Shown here: piece after piece, positions 5,860-13,327 of the stretch
Numbering within the stretch: position 1 is the first letter of the stretch
Layout of the letters: the number at the start of each line of letters is the position of its first letter
Assembly: GCF_938045465.1 (NCBI RefSeq)
Contig: NZ_CALIBF010000210.1
Coordinates: 1-24,042, forward strand
DNA from: an uncultured Campylobacter sp.
GTDB lineage: Bacteria > Campylobacterota > Campylobacteria > Campylobacterales > Campylobacteraceae
DNA length: 24,042 bases
Direction: 5' to 3'
The notes under the pieces: generated by a model
Told to the model about the DNA's origin: nothing
Seen by the model: only the letters and a program-made list of their open reading frames with translations
The model's database searches: none
Position numbers and translations under genes: made by a program

Positions 5860-7647
5860 TTAATCGAAATTTAGCGTGCCGTCTTGCGGCTTTTCTTCAG
5901 AGCTTTCGCTATCTTTTTCCAGCTTTTGCAAATCTTGCTCTTGCGCGGAGACGCCTTCTTGCTCCACACCATCAGATTCGCAGATCTTTTGAACATCCTC
6001 GAAAGTTATGAACTCATAAACGAAAATTTGCTTTGAAATTTGATTTAGCTTATCCTGCATCGTGCGGATTATCTCGCTTACCTCGTCGTAGCAATCTTGC
6101 AAAATTTTATTCACGCTCTGCGCGCTAGGGGTGAAACTATCGCCCATCGCGAGCTCAAAAACCATCTTTTGCGCCAGCGCGATAGCCTGCTTTACGTCGC
6201 TAGCGGAATTTGAAAAAGCGTCGTTTTTATGGATCTGTAGCGCCGCCATGCCGCTTAAAAGCACTTTGATTTGATTTAAAATTTGCGTTTTGGATTCGAT
6301 CTCGAAATCCTCGTTTAAAAATTTATCGTTTAAAAGCTCGATCTTTTCGAAATCAAACGAATACCAATACGCGCTAAGCGCCTTTGCACCCTGATAGAAC
6401 GCCTGGATCTCCTTTTCGTATTCGGTGAGAATTCTACTTTTTTGCACGCCGTAAAAGACCCTCATTCGCACGTTTTCAAAATCGCTAAGCTCGATCGTAT
6501 CACTGCCACGTTTAAGAGCGTTGATCGCGGCTTCATTTACCAGTGTCGCTACTCCTGCGCCGCTAAAGCCCACGCAGAGGCGGCTTACTTTGTTGATATT
6601 CGCGCTGCATCTTTTGCCCTCGAGGTAAATTTTTAAAATTTCGATGCGGTCTTTATAATTCGGAAGCCCGATAAAAACGCGCCTATCAAAGCGCCCCGAG
6701 CGCAGCAGCGCATCGTCGATCAAATTTATTTTGTTGGTCGCGCCGATTACCATCACGCCGCTATTTTCCTCAAATCCGTCCATCTCGGTCAGCAGCTGAT
6801 TTAGCGTCGCTTCCCGCTCGTCGTTGCGCCCTATACCGCGCTTGCCGCCGACCGCGTCGATCTCGTCGATAAAAATAATCGCGGGCGCACAGGATTTGGC
6901 TTTCGCAAACAGCTCGCGAACCCGCCTGGCACCGACGCCCACAAAGACCTCGGCGAAGCTTGCGCCGCTTTGGTAAAAAAACGGCACGTCCGCCTCGCCG
7001 GCTACCGCTTTTGCAATTAGCGTTTTACCGACGCCGGGCTCGCCGATCATTAAAATTCCTTTCGGCAGCTTTATACCGAAATTTCGATATTTTGCGGGAT
7101 TTTTTAAAAAATCCACGATCTCTATGAGCTCGTCCTTGACCTCGCTGATGCCCGCGACGTCGCTAAATCTCACGTCGCTAACGCTCGGCGAAAGATCACC
7201 GAGCTCTGCGTTTGCGCCGCCGCCTTGACGCGCAGCGCCTACGCCGTCCAGCCTGCGGCGACGCGCCAAAACGGTTTCAAAATAATATACGAAGAGAAAA
7301 AACGCGAACGTAAAAATTACCAAGATCGCGCTGATACCGCCGCTTCCGCTATCCTCTTCCTTCGTAATTAAAGCGTGATTGGAGAGCTCTTTTAAATTAA
7401 CGATATCGGTTAAAATTTTATAGCGTTTGCCGTCGTAGGTAAAATTTAAATTGCCGTCCTCGATATGCGCGCGTTTGATCTGATCCGCGCGGACTAGCTC
7501 GCTAAATTCGCGCTCGGTGATGTATCGCGAATCGTCTTTAAAATAAACGATCGAGAGTAAAACGATAAGTAGCACTAAAAAAATCAGAATTATATTTAGC
7601 TTGCTTTTTTTGATTTTATGCAAAATTTCCATCAAATTTAACCTCAT
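5860..7647 (-). CDS. FtsH-like membrane AAA+ protein with inactivated M41 protease motif
   Basis: The FtsH architecture is complete in outline. A membrane helix (about residues 17-35) leads to a periplasmic segment, then a second helix (105-122). The AAA+ module follows, with Walker A GEPGVGKT (202-209), the pore loop FVGVGARRVR (235-244), Walker B IIFIDEID (257-264) and the second region of homology (GATN...RSGRFDRR). The peptidase part is degenerate. Where FtsH has AYHEAGHAL, this protein has AFYQGAKAL (416-424), so both zinc histidines and the catalytic glutamate are gone. The C-terminus is a short acidic tail. It may act as an unfoldase or adaptor, possibly in mixed rings with the true FtsH encoded elsewhere. 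The start at 7647 overlaps mtaB by 32 bases; an ATG at 7632 is equally possible. Confidence 0.88.
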   Translation of the reverse strand: MRLNLMEILHKIKKSKLNIILIFLVLLIVLLSIVYFKDDSRYITEREFSELVRADQIKRAHIEDGNLNFTYDGKRYKILTDIVNLKELSNHALITKEEDSGSGGISAILVIFTFAFFLFVYYFETVLARRRRLDGVGAARQGGGANAELGDLSPSVSDVRFSDVAGISEVKDELIEIVDFLKNPAKYRNFGIKLPKGILMIGEPGVGKTLIAKAVAGEADVPFFYQSGASFAEVFVGVGARRVRELFAKAKSCAPAIIFIDEIDAVGGKRGIGRNDEREATLNQLLTEMDGFEENSGVMVIGATNKINLIDDALLRSGRFDRRVFIGLPNYKDRIEILKIYLEGKRCSANINKVSRLCVGFSGAGVATLVNEAAINALKRGSDTIELSDFENVRMRVFYGVQKSRILTEYEKEIQAFYQGAKALSAYWYSFDFEKIELLNDKFLNEDFEIESKTQILNQIKVLLSGMAALQIHKNDAFSNSASDVKQAIALAQKMVFELAMGDSFTPSAQSVNKILQDCYDEVSEIIRTMQDKLNQISKQIFVYEFITFEDVQKICESDGVEQEGVSAQEQDLQKLEKDSESSEEKPQDGTLNFD

Positions 7648-8848
7648 AATCTCTTATCTCCATCCATTTTTTCGACAAATCCTCATCGCTTTTGATCCAA
7701 ATTTTATCATAAAATTGATCATATCCTTCATAAAACTCTCCGTTTTTCCGCTCGATCAGCACATTTAAGGGCACCTTGTGCGAAAGGCGAAATTTATAAT
7801 TATTCAGCGCCGTTATGTTTTGCAGCATCTTTAGCCGCGCCTTTGCCGTTTTGCCGTCTATGCGGCCTTTTAGTGAGGCCGAAGCGGTTCCTTGCCGCGG
7901 CGAAAAGATAAAGGCGTGCAGATGCGTGAGCGGAAATTTTTTGAAATTTTCCACCGCTTCGAGCCAAATTTCTTCGCTCTCGCCCGGATGCGCGACGATA
8001 AAGTCCGTCCCCAGCGCAAATCCGCGCTCCGCAAGCTCGCAAAAAAGCTCCAAATCCCTTAGCGCGGAATTTCGGCGGCGCATTATGCTAAGCATCTTTT
8101 GCGAAGTGTGCTGAAGCGCGATGTGCAGATGCCGCTCCAGCCACGGCTCGGATAAAATTTCGCGAAAGCTCGCATCTATCTGCGAGGGCTCGATGCTGCC
8201 TAAGCGGATACGGCGAATTCCGCGGATCGCGCCCAGCTTTTGAAGCAGCGCGCCCAGGCTCGTACCTGCGGCTTTGCCGTAGCTGCCGATGTTGGTGCCG
8301 GTTAGCACGATCTCGTTAAAGCCGTTTGCGGCAAGGCTCGCCGCCTCTTTTAAGATCGCGTCTTCAGAGCTGCTTCGCGAGCGACCGCGCACCGAGGGGA
8401 TTATGCAATAGCTGCAGTTAAAATCGCACCCCTCTTGAATTTTAATAAAAGCCTTGGTGTGATCCTCGTAGTCGCTTACCAGATTTTTTTCGACGCCATC
8501 AAGACCTCCGATATCGTAAAATTTCGACTCTGAGCTCAAAAACTCGTCGATCTTTTCCTTTTGCGACATCCCGAATACGCCGAAGACCGCGCCGTTTTTA
8601 TACAGCTCCTCGCCGCGCGAAACCGCGCCGCAGCCGGTTAGCAATATCTTTTTGCCGAGGCGATTCATCTTATTGACGTAGTTTCGCACGTCTGCGTCGG
8701 CGCCATTCGTAACGGTGCAGGAGTTTATAACGACGACGTCGGCGCCCTGCTCGTCGTGCGTGATCTCGCCCGATTTGAGGTTGCTTTTGATAAGCTGCGT
8801 GTCGTAGATATTTGTGCGGCATCCAAACGTTTTAAAATAAATTTTCAA
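7616..8848 (-). CDS. mtaB: tRNA (N6-threonylcarbamoyladenosine37-C2)-methylthiotransferase
   Basis: This 410-residue radical SAM methylthiotransferase of the MiaB/MtaB group converts t6A37 of tRNA to ms2t6A. The N-terminal UPF0004 domain holds the three auxiliary-cluster cysteines (Cys10, Cys44, Cys73). The radical SAM cluster motif CDFNCSYC follows at residues 141-148, then a GTNIGSYG segment typical of the family. The C-terminus is short, and I see no clear TRAM domain, consistent with small epsilonproteobacterial members. Its ATG overlaps the mscS stop by 4 bases, indicating coupled translation. Campylobacter jejuni has, as I recall, the same mtaB-mscS-aroB order, which supports vertical inheritance. 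Confidence 0.88.
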   Translation of the reverse strand: MKIYFKTFGCRTNIYDTQLIKSNLKSGEITHDEQGADVVVINSCTVTNGADADVRNYVNKMNRLGKKILLTGCGAVSRGEELYKNGAVFGVFGMSQKEKIDEFLSSESKFYDIGGLDGVEKNLVSDYEDHTKAFIKIQEGCDFNCSYCIIPSVRGRSRSSSEDAILKEAASLAANGFNEIVLTGTNIGSYGKAAGTSLGALLQKLGAIRGIRRIRLGSIEPSQIDASFREILSEPWLERHLHIALQHTSQKMLSIMRRRNSALRDLELFCELAERGFALGTDFIVAHPGESEEIWLEAVENFKKFPLTHLHAFIFSPRQGTASASLKGRIDGKTAKARLKMLQNITALNNYKFRLSHKVPLNVLIERKNGEFYEGYDQFYDKIWIKSDEDLSKKWMEIRDYEVKFDGNFA

Positions 8849-10551
8849 ATTTCGCTCCCGGATCCGCTTCCTGCGGCAAAACCCCCGCCCTGCGCCGCTG
8901 CGTTTAAATTTTGTGAGCCTTGTTGCTCGAAGCCGAGATCTTGCGCCATGAAATTTCCGCCCGCAGCCGCATAATTTTTGCCGTTAAAAAGCGTGTATGC
9001 AGGATAGGCGATCTTGATGTCGGGCTCGCTTCTTAGGGCGTCTAAAATTTCAGCCGAGATGTTGCTGCGAAGCCCGAGCGTCGCGTAAGAGTTCGTCATA
9101 TACCAAACCGAAATTTCAATGCCGTATGGCTCAAAAAAGCTGAAAATTCTAGGCTCGACGTTTGGATTTTTGATACTGTATTGCGAGCGAAGCTTGCCCA
9201 TCTGCTTTTTGGCGATGTCGGTGTAGCCTTTGGAATACTTCCGCACGATGTTTTTTATAAGATACATCGCCTTTTTATGGTTGCTATCAAAGGTTAAAAG
9301 TATGCTGATGCCGTCCCAGACGGTCTTAAGCCCGCTATGGGTGTAGTTTGAGATAAGATCGGTAAAAATATAATTATTCGGTATGAAAATCACCCTGCCC
9401 GCGCGTTTATTTTCTCTCCACGTAGTCATAGTAACGTCCTCGAAAATCGTCATCCTAAGCACCGAAATATCGATGATATCGCCTACGTAGGTCTCGCCGT
9501 TTTTATGCACCCTGATGCGATCGCCCACGCGAAAGCTGCCGCCAAGCACGATCGTAAGCCAGCCTAAGGAGCTCATAAACATATCTTTCATCGCAATCGC
9601 AAGACCTGCCGAGGCAAAGCCAAGAACCGTCACGAAGTGTGTCATATTCTCGATGTAAGAAAAGAGCAGTATCAGCGCGATCAGCGTGAAATTTAAAACG
9701 TTGATAGCTTTATTTACGATATAAAAATTCTCGTCGTTTTTGATATATTTTTTCGCCACTACCTTGCATAAAAACGACAGCGCGATGACTACGAGTATCC
9801 ATACGGCGATATTTCCCGCGCGCTTGATCTGCGCTTTTATATCGGCGGTCTGCACGGCGATTTGGGAGTTGATCTTCTTTTCATAAACGTCGTACGTAGT
9901 CTGTGCGATCTCATATGCGGAGCTAAACTCGCTAAGCTCGTAATCTAAGCTTTTAAGCTCCGCCGCAGCGCTTGCGTCCGCATCGATCTGCATCAAACGC
10001 TCATATAGCGCCCTTTTTGCTTCAAGTTTATCGATTAAAGCTTTAATATTTTCGATGGCGTTTTTCTGCTCCATCTTTTGAGCTTGTAAATTTCTAATCG
10101 TAGAAAAACCGGAAATTATCGAAAAAGGATTTGTAATGCGCGCAGGCTCGGGAGTTTCGGGCATCGCGATGATATCTAAAAACGGAGATTTTTCATACTC
10201 TTTTAGCAGTATAAGCTGCTCTTTTACGGCGCGAAGTCTTTTTTGAATCTCTGCGATCTTATCGGTGCCGGCGCTCTTTTTTAGCTCCGCTTCAAGCTGG
10301 CTGGATTGCTTTTGTAAATTTTGATAGCCGATGAAATTTGAAAAGCGCGAGATCCAGATATTGTTTTTGATCTCATCGTCTATCGCTTTTATTTGAGCTT
10401 TTAGCGATGAAGCGAGCTCCGCGCTTTGCGTCTGATTTTTGTCGTTTTGAGGCGCGCCGGAGCCGATCTGTGCACTCGGATTTGCAGCCGTGAAATTTCC
10501 CTCGCAAAAACCAAGGCTAAAAATCAAAAAAACGGCTAGGATTATTTTCAT
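8845..10551 (-). CDS. MscS-family mechanosensitive channel with large periplasmic coiled-coil domain
   Basis: This 568-residue protein starts with a signal peptide (residues 1-16, ending FSLGFC). A periplasmic region with two long heptad-like helical segments follows (about 45-125 and 155-245). Next come membrane helices near 248-266 and 282-300, and the pore helix of the MscS core at 305-337 (GFASAGLAIAMKDMF). The beta domain begins with GGSFRVGDRIRV. The C-terminal 45 residues are a Gly/Ala-rich low-complexity tail. Family members open under membrane tension to release solutes during hypo-osmotic shock. It sits between aroB and mtaB, with 4-base overlaps on both sides. Confidence 0.88.
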   Translation of the reverse strand: MKIILAVFLIFSLGFCEGNFTAANPSAQIGSGAPQNDKNQTQSAELASSLKAQIKAIDDEIKNNIWISRFSNFIGYQNLQKQSSQLEAELKKSAGTDKIAEIQKRLRAVKEQLILLKEYEKSPFLDIIAMPETPEPARITNPFSIISGFSTIRNLQAQKMEQKNAIENIKALIDKLEAKRALYERLMQIDADASAAAELKSLDYELSEFSSAYEIAQTTYDVYEKKINSQIAVQTADIKAQIKRAGNIAVWILVVIALSFLCKVVAKKYIKNDENFYIVNKAINVLNFTLIALILLFSYIENMTHFVTVLGFASAGLAIAMKDMFMSSLGWLTIVLGGSFRVGDRIRVHKNGETYVGDIIDISVLRMTIFEDVTMTTWRENKRAGRVIFIPNNYIFTDLISNYTHSGLKTVWDGISILLTFDSNHKKAMYLIKNIVRKYSKGYTDIAKKQMGKLRSQYSIKNPNVEPRIFSFFEPYGIEISVWYMTNSYATLGLRSNISAEILDALRSEPDIKIAYPAYTLFNGKNYAAAGGNFMAQDLGFEQQGSQNLNAAAQGGGFAAGSGSGSEI

Positions 10552-11579
10552 GCAAACTCTCTTAACGTGGCTATTACCGCGGCTTTGTCTATATCATCGG
10601 CAATACTAAATTTACCGATGCCGTCGGGCAGGATAAATTTTATCTTGCCGTTTTCGCTTTTTTTATCAAGAAAAAATAGCTCGTAAAATTCCGCCGCATC
10701 CTCTACGTGAAATTTTATCGGAAGCGCGAATTTTTGAAGCACTTTACGGATCTGCTCCTCCTGTTCGCCGCTTAGTTTACCGAGGCGACGCGCTAGCGCA
10801 TTTGCCATCACCATGCCGATCGCCACAGCCTCGCCGTGCAAAAATTTTTTATAATTAGTAATTTTTTCGATAGCGTGAGCAAAGGTGTGTCCGTAGTTTA
10901 ACACCGCACGCACGCCGCTTTCGCGCTCGTCGCGAGCTACGACATCTGCCTTGATAGCCACGCAGCGCGCGATTATATGCGAAATTTCATCGGCGCTTTT
11001 CAGATCGTGCGTCTCGAAAAATTTAAATAGTTCGTTATCGAAGCATACAGCCATCTTTACAGCCTCCGCGACGCCTGCGGCAAACTCTCGTGCAGGAAGC
11101 GTCGATAAAAATTTGCTCTCGCAATAAACCGCGCGCGGCTGATAAAATGAGCCGATTAAATTTTTGCCGAAGCGATTATTCACGCCCGTCTTACCGCCGA
11201 CGCTTGCATCTACTTGCGCTAGCAGGGTCGTAGGTATATTGATAAAATCGATACCGCGCTCATAAATGCTCGCGCAAAAGCCCGTTATATCGCTAATAAC
11301 ACCGCCACCAAGAGCGATGAGCGTGCTTTTGCGATCAAGCTTGGAGCTGAAAAGTTGCTCTAAGATTTGCTCCACGCTCGCGGTATTTTTATACTCCTCG
11401 CCGTCTGGGATCGTGATGATAAATTTTTGCTCGCAATCTAGCCGCTGCAGTAAGAAATCAAGCCACAGCCCCCCTACTTTGGGATTTGTGATGATCGCTA
11501 CCTTGCCTTTGAGTTTGATCTCTTGCAATTCGTCGATAAAAACGCTGTATTTTTTACCTAAATTAAGATCGATTTTCAT
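10548..11579 (-). CDS. aroB: 3-dehydroquinate synthase
   Basis: This 343-residue cytoplasmic enzyme catalyses the second step of the shikimate pathway, converting DAHP to 3-dehydroquinate with NAD+ and a divalent metal. Family motifs are plain: GGGVISDITGF (91-101), the PTTLLAQVDASVGGKTGVN segment (116-134), AGVAEAVK (168-175), LNYGHTFAHAIE (227-238) and HGEAVAIGM (248-256). The probable metal ligands are Glu172, His231 and His248. Length is normal. It overlaps mscS by 4 bases and follows the TrkA-like gene after a 42-base gap. Nothing unusual is seen. Confidence 0.95.
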   Translation of the reverse strand: MKIDLNLGKKYSVFIDELQEIKLKGKVAIITNPKVGGLWLDFLLQRLDCEQKFIITIPDGEEYKNTASVEQILEQLFSSKLDRKSTLIALGGGVISDITGFCASIYERGIDFINIPTTLLAQVDASVGGKTGVNNRFGKNLIGSFYQPRAVYCESKFLSTLPAREFAAGVAEAVKMAVCFDNELFKFFETHDLKSADEISHIIARCVAIKADVVARDERESGVRAVLNYGHTFAHAIEKITNYKKFLHGEAVAIGMVMANALARRLGKLSGEQEEQIRKVLQKFALPIKFHVEDAAEFYELFFLDKKSENGKIKFILPDGIGKFSIADDIDKAAVIATLREFA

Positions 11580-11621
11580 ACGCTACCTTTGATTTTTGGG
11601 TAATTGTAACATAAATTTCGA

Positions 11622-13040
11622 TTACTTTTCATACCCGTAATCGCTCGGAACGAAAATTTGATGATTTTTGCCGAGTTTAAAATACATTTGATCCAAATCC
11701 TGATTAAAAATCGACGTGAGCTTGCGCGCCAAAATTCTATCATTAAATGGCACGAACTGCAGCAGATCTCGCTCGCTGCCTAACGCTAAAATCGGATTTT
11801 GTCGCTCGCAAGGAATCACGAATAAACTCTGCTTAAAAAGCTTCGATAAGCTCACGTAGCTTTGCGCAAACTCGCCCTTTTCGCTCTCGCCGAAAAGATA
11901 CAAATACACGTCTAGCCCTAGCTGCGAGCTAATGTCAAAGACGATACTTGATTCCTCGCGCAGCCGCTCGCCGGCACTTAGCACGACACTTTTACGCACA
12001 TCTTTTAGCTCGTCCTCTCCAAGGCTTAGCACCGGAATTTCAAGCGCTTTAAGCGCTGCTTTTTTCGCCTCGAAAACTCCGCTTGAGCAAACTACCAAGC
12101 CTGCTTTATTTTCGCTCACGTCGCGCTTTAAATTTAGCTCGCCCGAGTAATCGATGAGAATTTCAAATTTATCCCGCTCACACAGCGCTTTAAGCTCGCT
12201 AAAAGCGTCGTTTAGCAGAGGATTTAAAATTCTTAAATAAATTTTATGATTTCTAATATGCAAATCCAAAAACTCAAGCGCCCTAACCGTCCTAGCTATC
12301 TCGTCACCGCTCATTTTTTTCATATCGATGAGCGCGAAAATATTTAGCCCAAACGGCGATGGAAATTGCCCGCTTTGCTTTTTTACTTCAGCAAACACCG
12401 CTCGCAGCGCACTAGGCTCACCAACGACTAAGATCGTATCATTCGGATATATCCGCGAGCCGGGCGTCGTTACGATGTAATTATTGTGGCGGTAGATCAT
12501 CGGAATTTGATATTTAGCATTAGAAAGCGTACTGATTTTTTTATACGCAAACGAGCTTCCTACGGGCACTTTTACCTCCATTATCTCTCCGCGTCCAAGC
12601 CCGATATTATCAGCAAAAACGGGGCTGTCAGGCAAAAAACCGATGAAGCGCGAGGAATTTAGCGCGAGGGTATTTACGATTTTTACGTGAGCTTCGTTTT
12701 TATTCTCGCGCAAAAGCCCCCAAAAATCGGCTGCATAAAGCTCTAAATCCGGAGCGAGCGTCTTTAAATTTTCAAGCGTTACTTTAGTGTCAAATTCATC
12801 CTCCATTATCATTATGCAGCGGTCAAATTCATCCCCTACTAGCACCACGCGCAACCGCTCAATGCTAGTAGGATCAAAAATTTCGACCGAAAAATTTGAC
12901 TCGTTTTCAAGCTCCGAGGGCACGGCATCCGTATTTTTAGCTATGACGCGATATGATCTGATGACATCTTTGATTTTACAAACTTTGGATAAAAAATGGC
13001 GTGCAAACTTTCCGCTTGCGATGATTAAAACTTGTTTCAT
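11622..13040 (-). CDS. TrkA/RCK-domain protein (COG3400-like), possible K+ transport regulator
   Basis: This 472-residue cytoplasmic protein begins with a Rossmann-like strand-loop-helix (QVLIIASGKFARHFL), like the TrkA-N/RCK nucleotide-binding domain but with a degenerate glycine motif. Residues about 150-222 form a TrkA-C-type domain (EIMEVKVPVGSSF ... YPNDTILVVGEP). The remaining half contains another alpha/beta region without a motif I recognise. It resembles an uncharacterised TrkA-like family conserved in Campylobacter and Helicobacter relatives. No TrkH/KtrB-type potassium channel gene lies nearby, so its partner is unknown. The ATG has a good GGAG site, with TATAAT 27 bases upstream, and it heads the aroB-mscS-mtaB operon. 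Confidence 0.72.
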   Translation of the reverse strand: MKQVLIIASGKFARHFLSKVCKIKDVIRSYRVIAKNTDAVPSELENESNFSVEIFDPTSIERLRVVLVGDEFDRCIMIMEDEFDTKVTLENLKTLAPDLELYAADFWGLLRENKNEAHVKIVNTLALNSSRFIGFLPDSPVFADNIGLGRGEIMEVKVPVGSSFAYKKISTLSNAKYQIPMIYRHNNYIVTTPGSRIYPNDTILVVGEPSALRAVFAEVKKQSGQFPSPFGLNIFALIDMKKMSGDEIARTVRALEFLDLHIRNHKIYLRILNPLLNDAFSELKALCERDKFEILIDYSGELNLKRDVSENKAGLVVCSSGVFEAKKAALKALEIPVLSLGEDELKDVRKSVVLSAGERLREESSIVFDISSQLGLDVYLYLFGESEKGEFAQSYVSLSKLFKQSLFVIPCERQNPILALGSERDLLQFVPFNDRILARKLTSIFNQDLDQMYFKLGKNHQIFVPSDYGYEK

Positions 13041-13067
13041 TGCTCTCCGTTTCGTGGTTTTGCAAAG

Positions 13068-13073
13068 ATTATA
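13068..13073 (-). promoter_or_regulatory. Sigma70-type -10 element for the TrkA-like/aroB operon
   Basis: TATAAT on the minus strand, preceded by GGT and lying 27 bases before the ATG at 13040. Campylobacter promoters often show only a clear -10 box. Confidence 0.5.
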
Positions 13074-13186
13074 ACCAAAAACGGCTAAATTTTAAACCGC
13101 GCGATAAAATTTGCGGGCAAGCTGAGGCGCGGCGACTTAAAATTTTAAGATCGAAATTTTAAAATCAAGGTTTAAAATTCCAAAAG

Positions 13187-13224
13187 CGAGGCTTAAATTT
13201 AAAATGAATTAAAACTAAGCCTCG
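13187..13224. repeat. 9-bp inverted repeat forming a hairpin in the receptor/TrkA intergenic space
   Basis: CGAGGCTTA and TAAGCCTCG are separated by 20 A+T-rich bases in the space between the receptor gene stop and the TrkA-like gene promoter. Minus-strand RNA would end the stem with CGCTTTTGG, so it could be a backup terminator for the receptor transcript. The full gap, 13041-13327, holds this hairpin, the promoter at 13068 and the terminator at 13273; no gene is seen. Confidence 0.45.
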
Positions 13225-13272
13225 TTAAATTTAATCTCGCCGCTTAGAGCGATAAAATTTCATAAATTTAAA

Positions 13273-13299
13273 AGCGGCGCCATAATCATTCGCGCCGCT
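13273..13299 (-). terminator. Rho-independent terminator of the TonB-dependent receptor gene
   Basis: A perfect 8-bp G+C-rich stem (AGCGGCGC/GCGCCGCT) with an 11-base loop lies 28 bases after the receptor stop. On the minus strand it is followed by TTTTAAATTT. Confidence 0.75.
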
Positions 13300-13327
13300 C
13301 AATTAGAAATTTTAAACCAGCTAGCCT

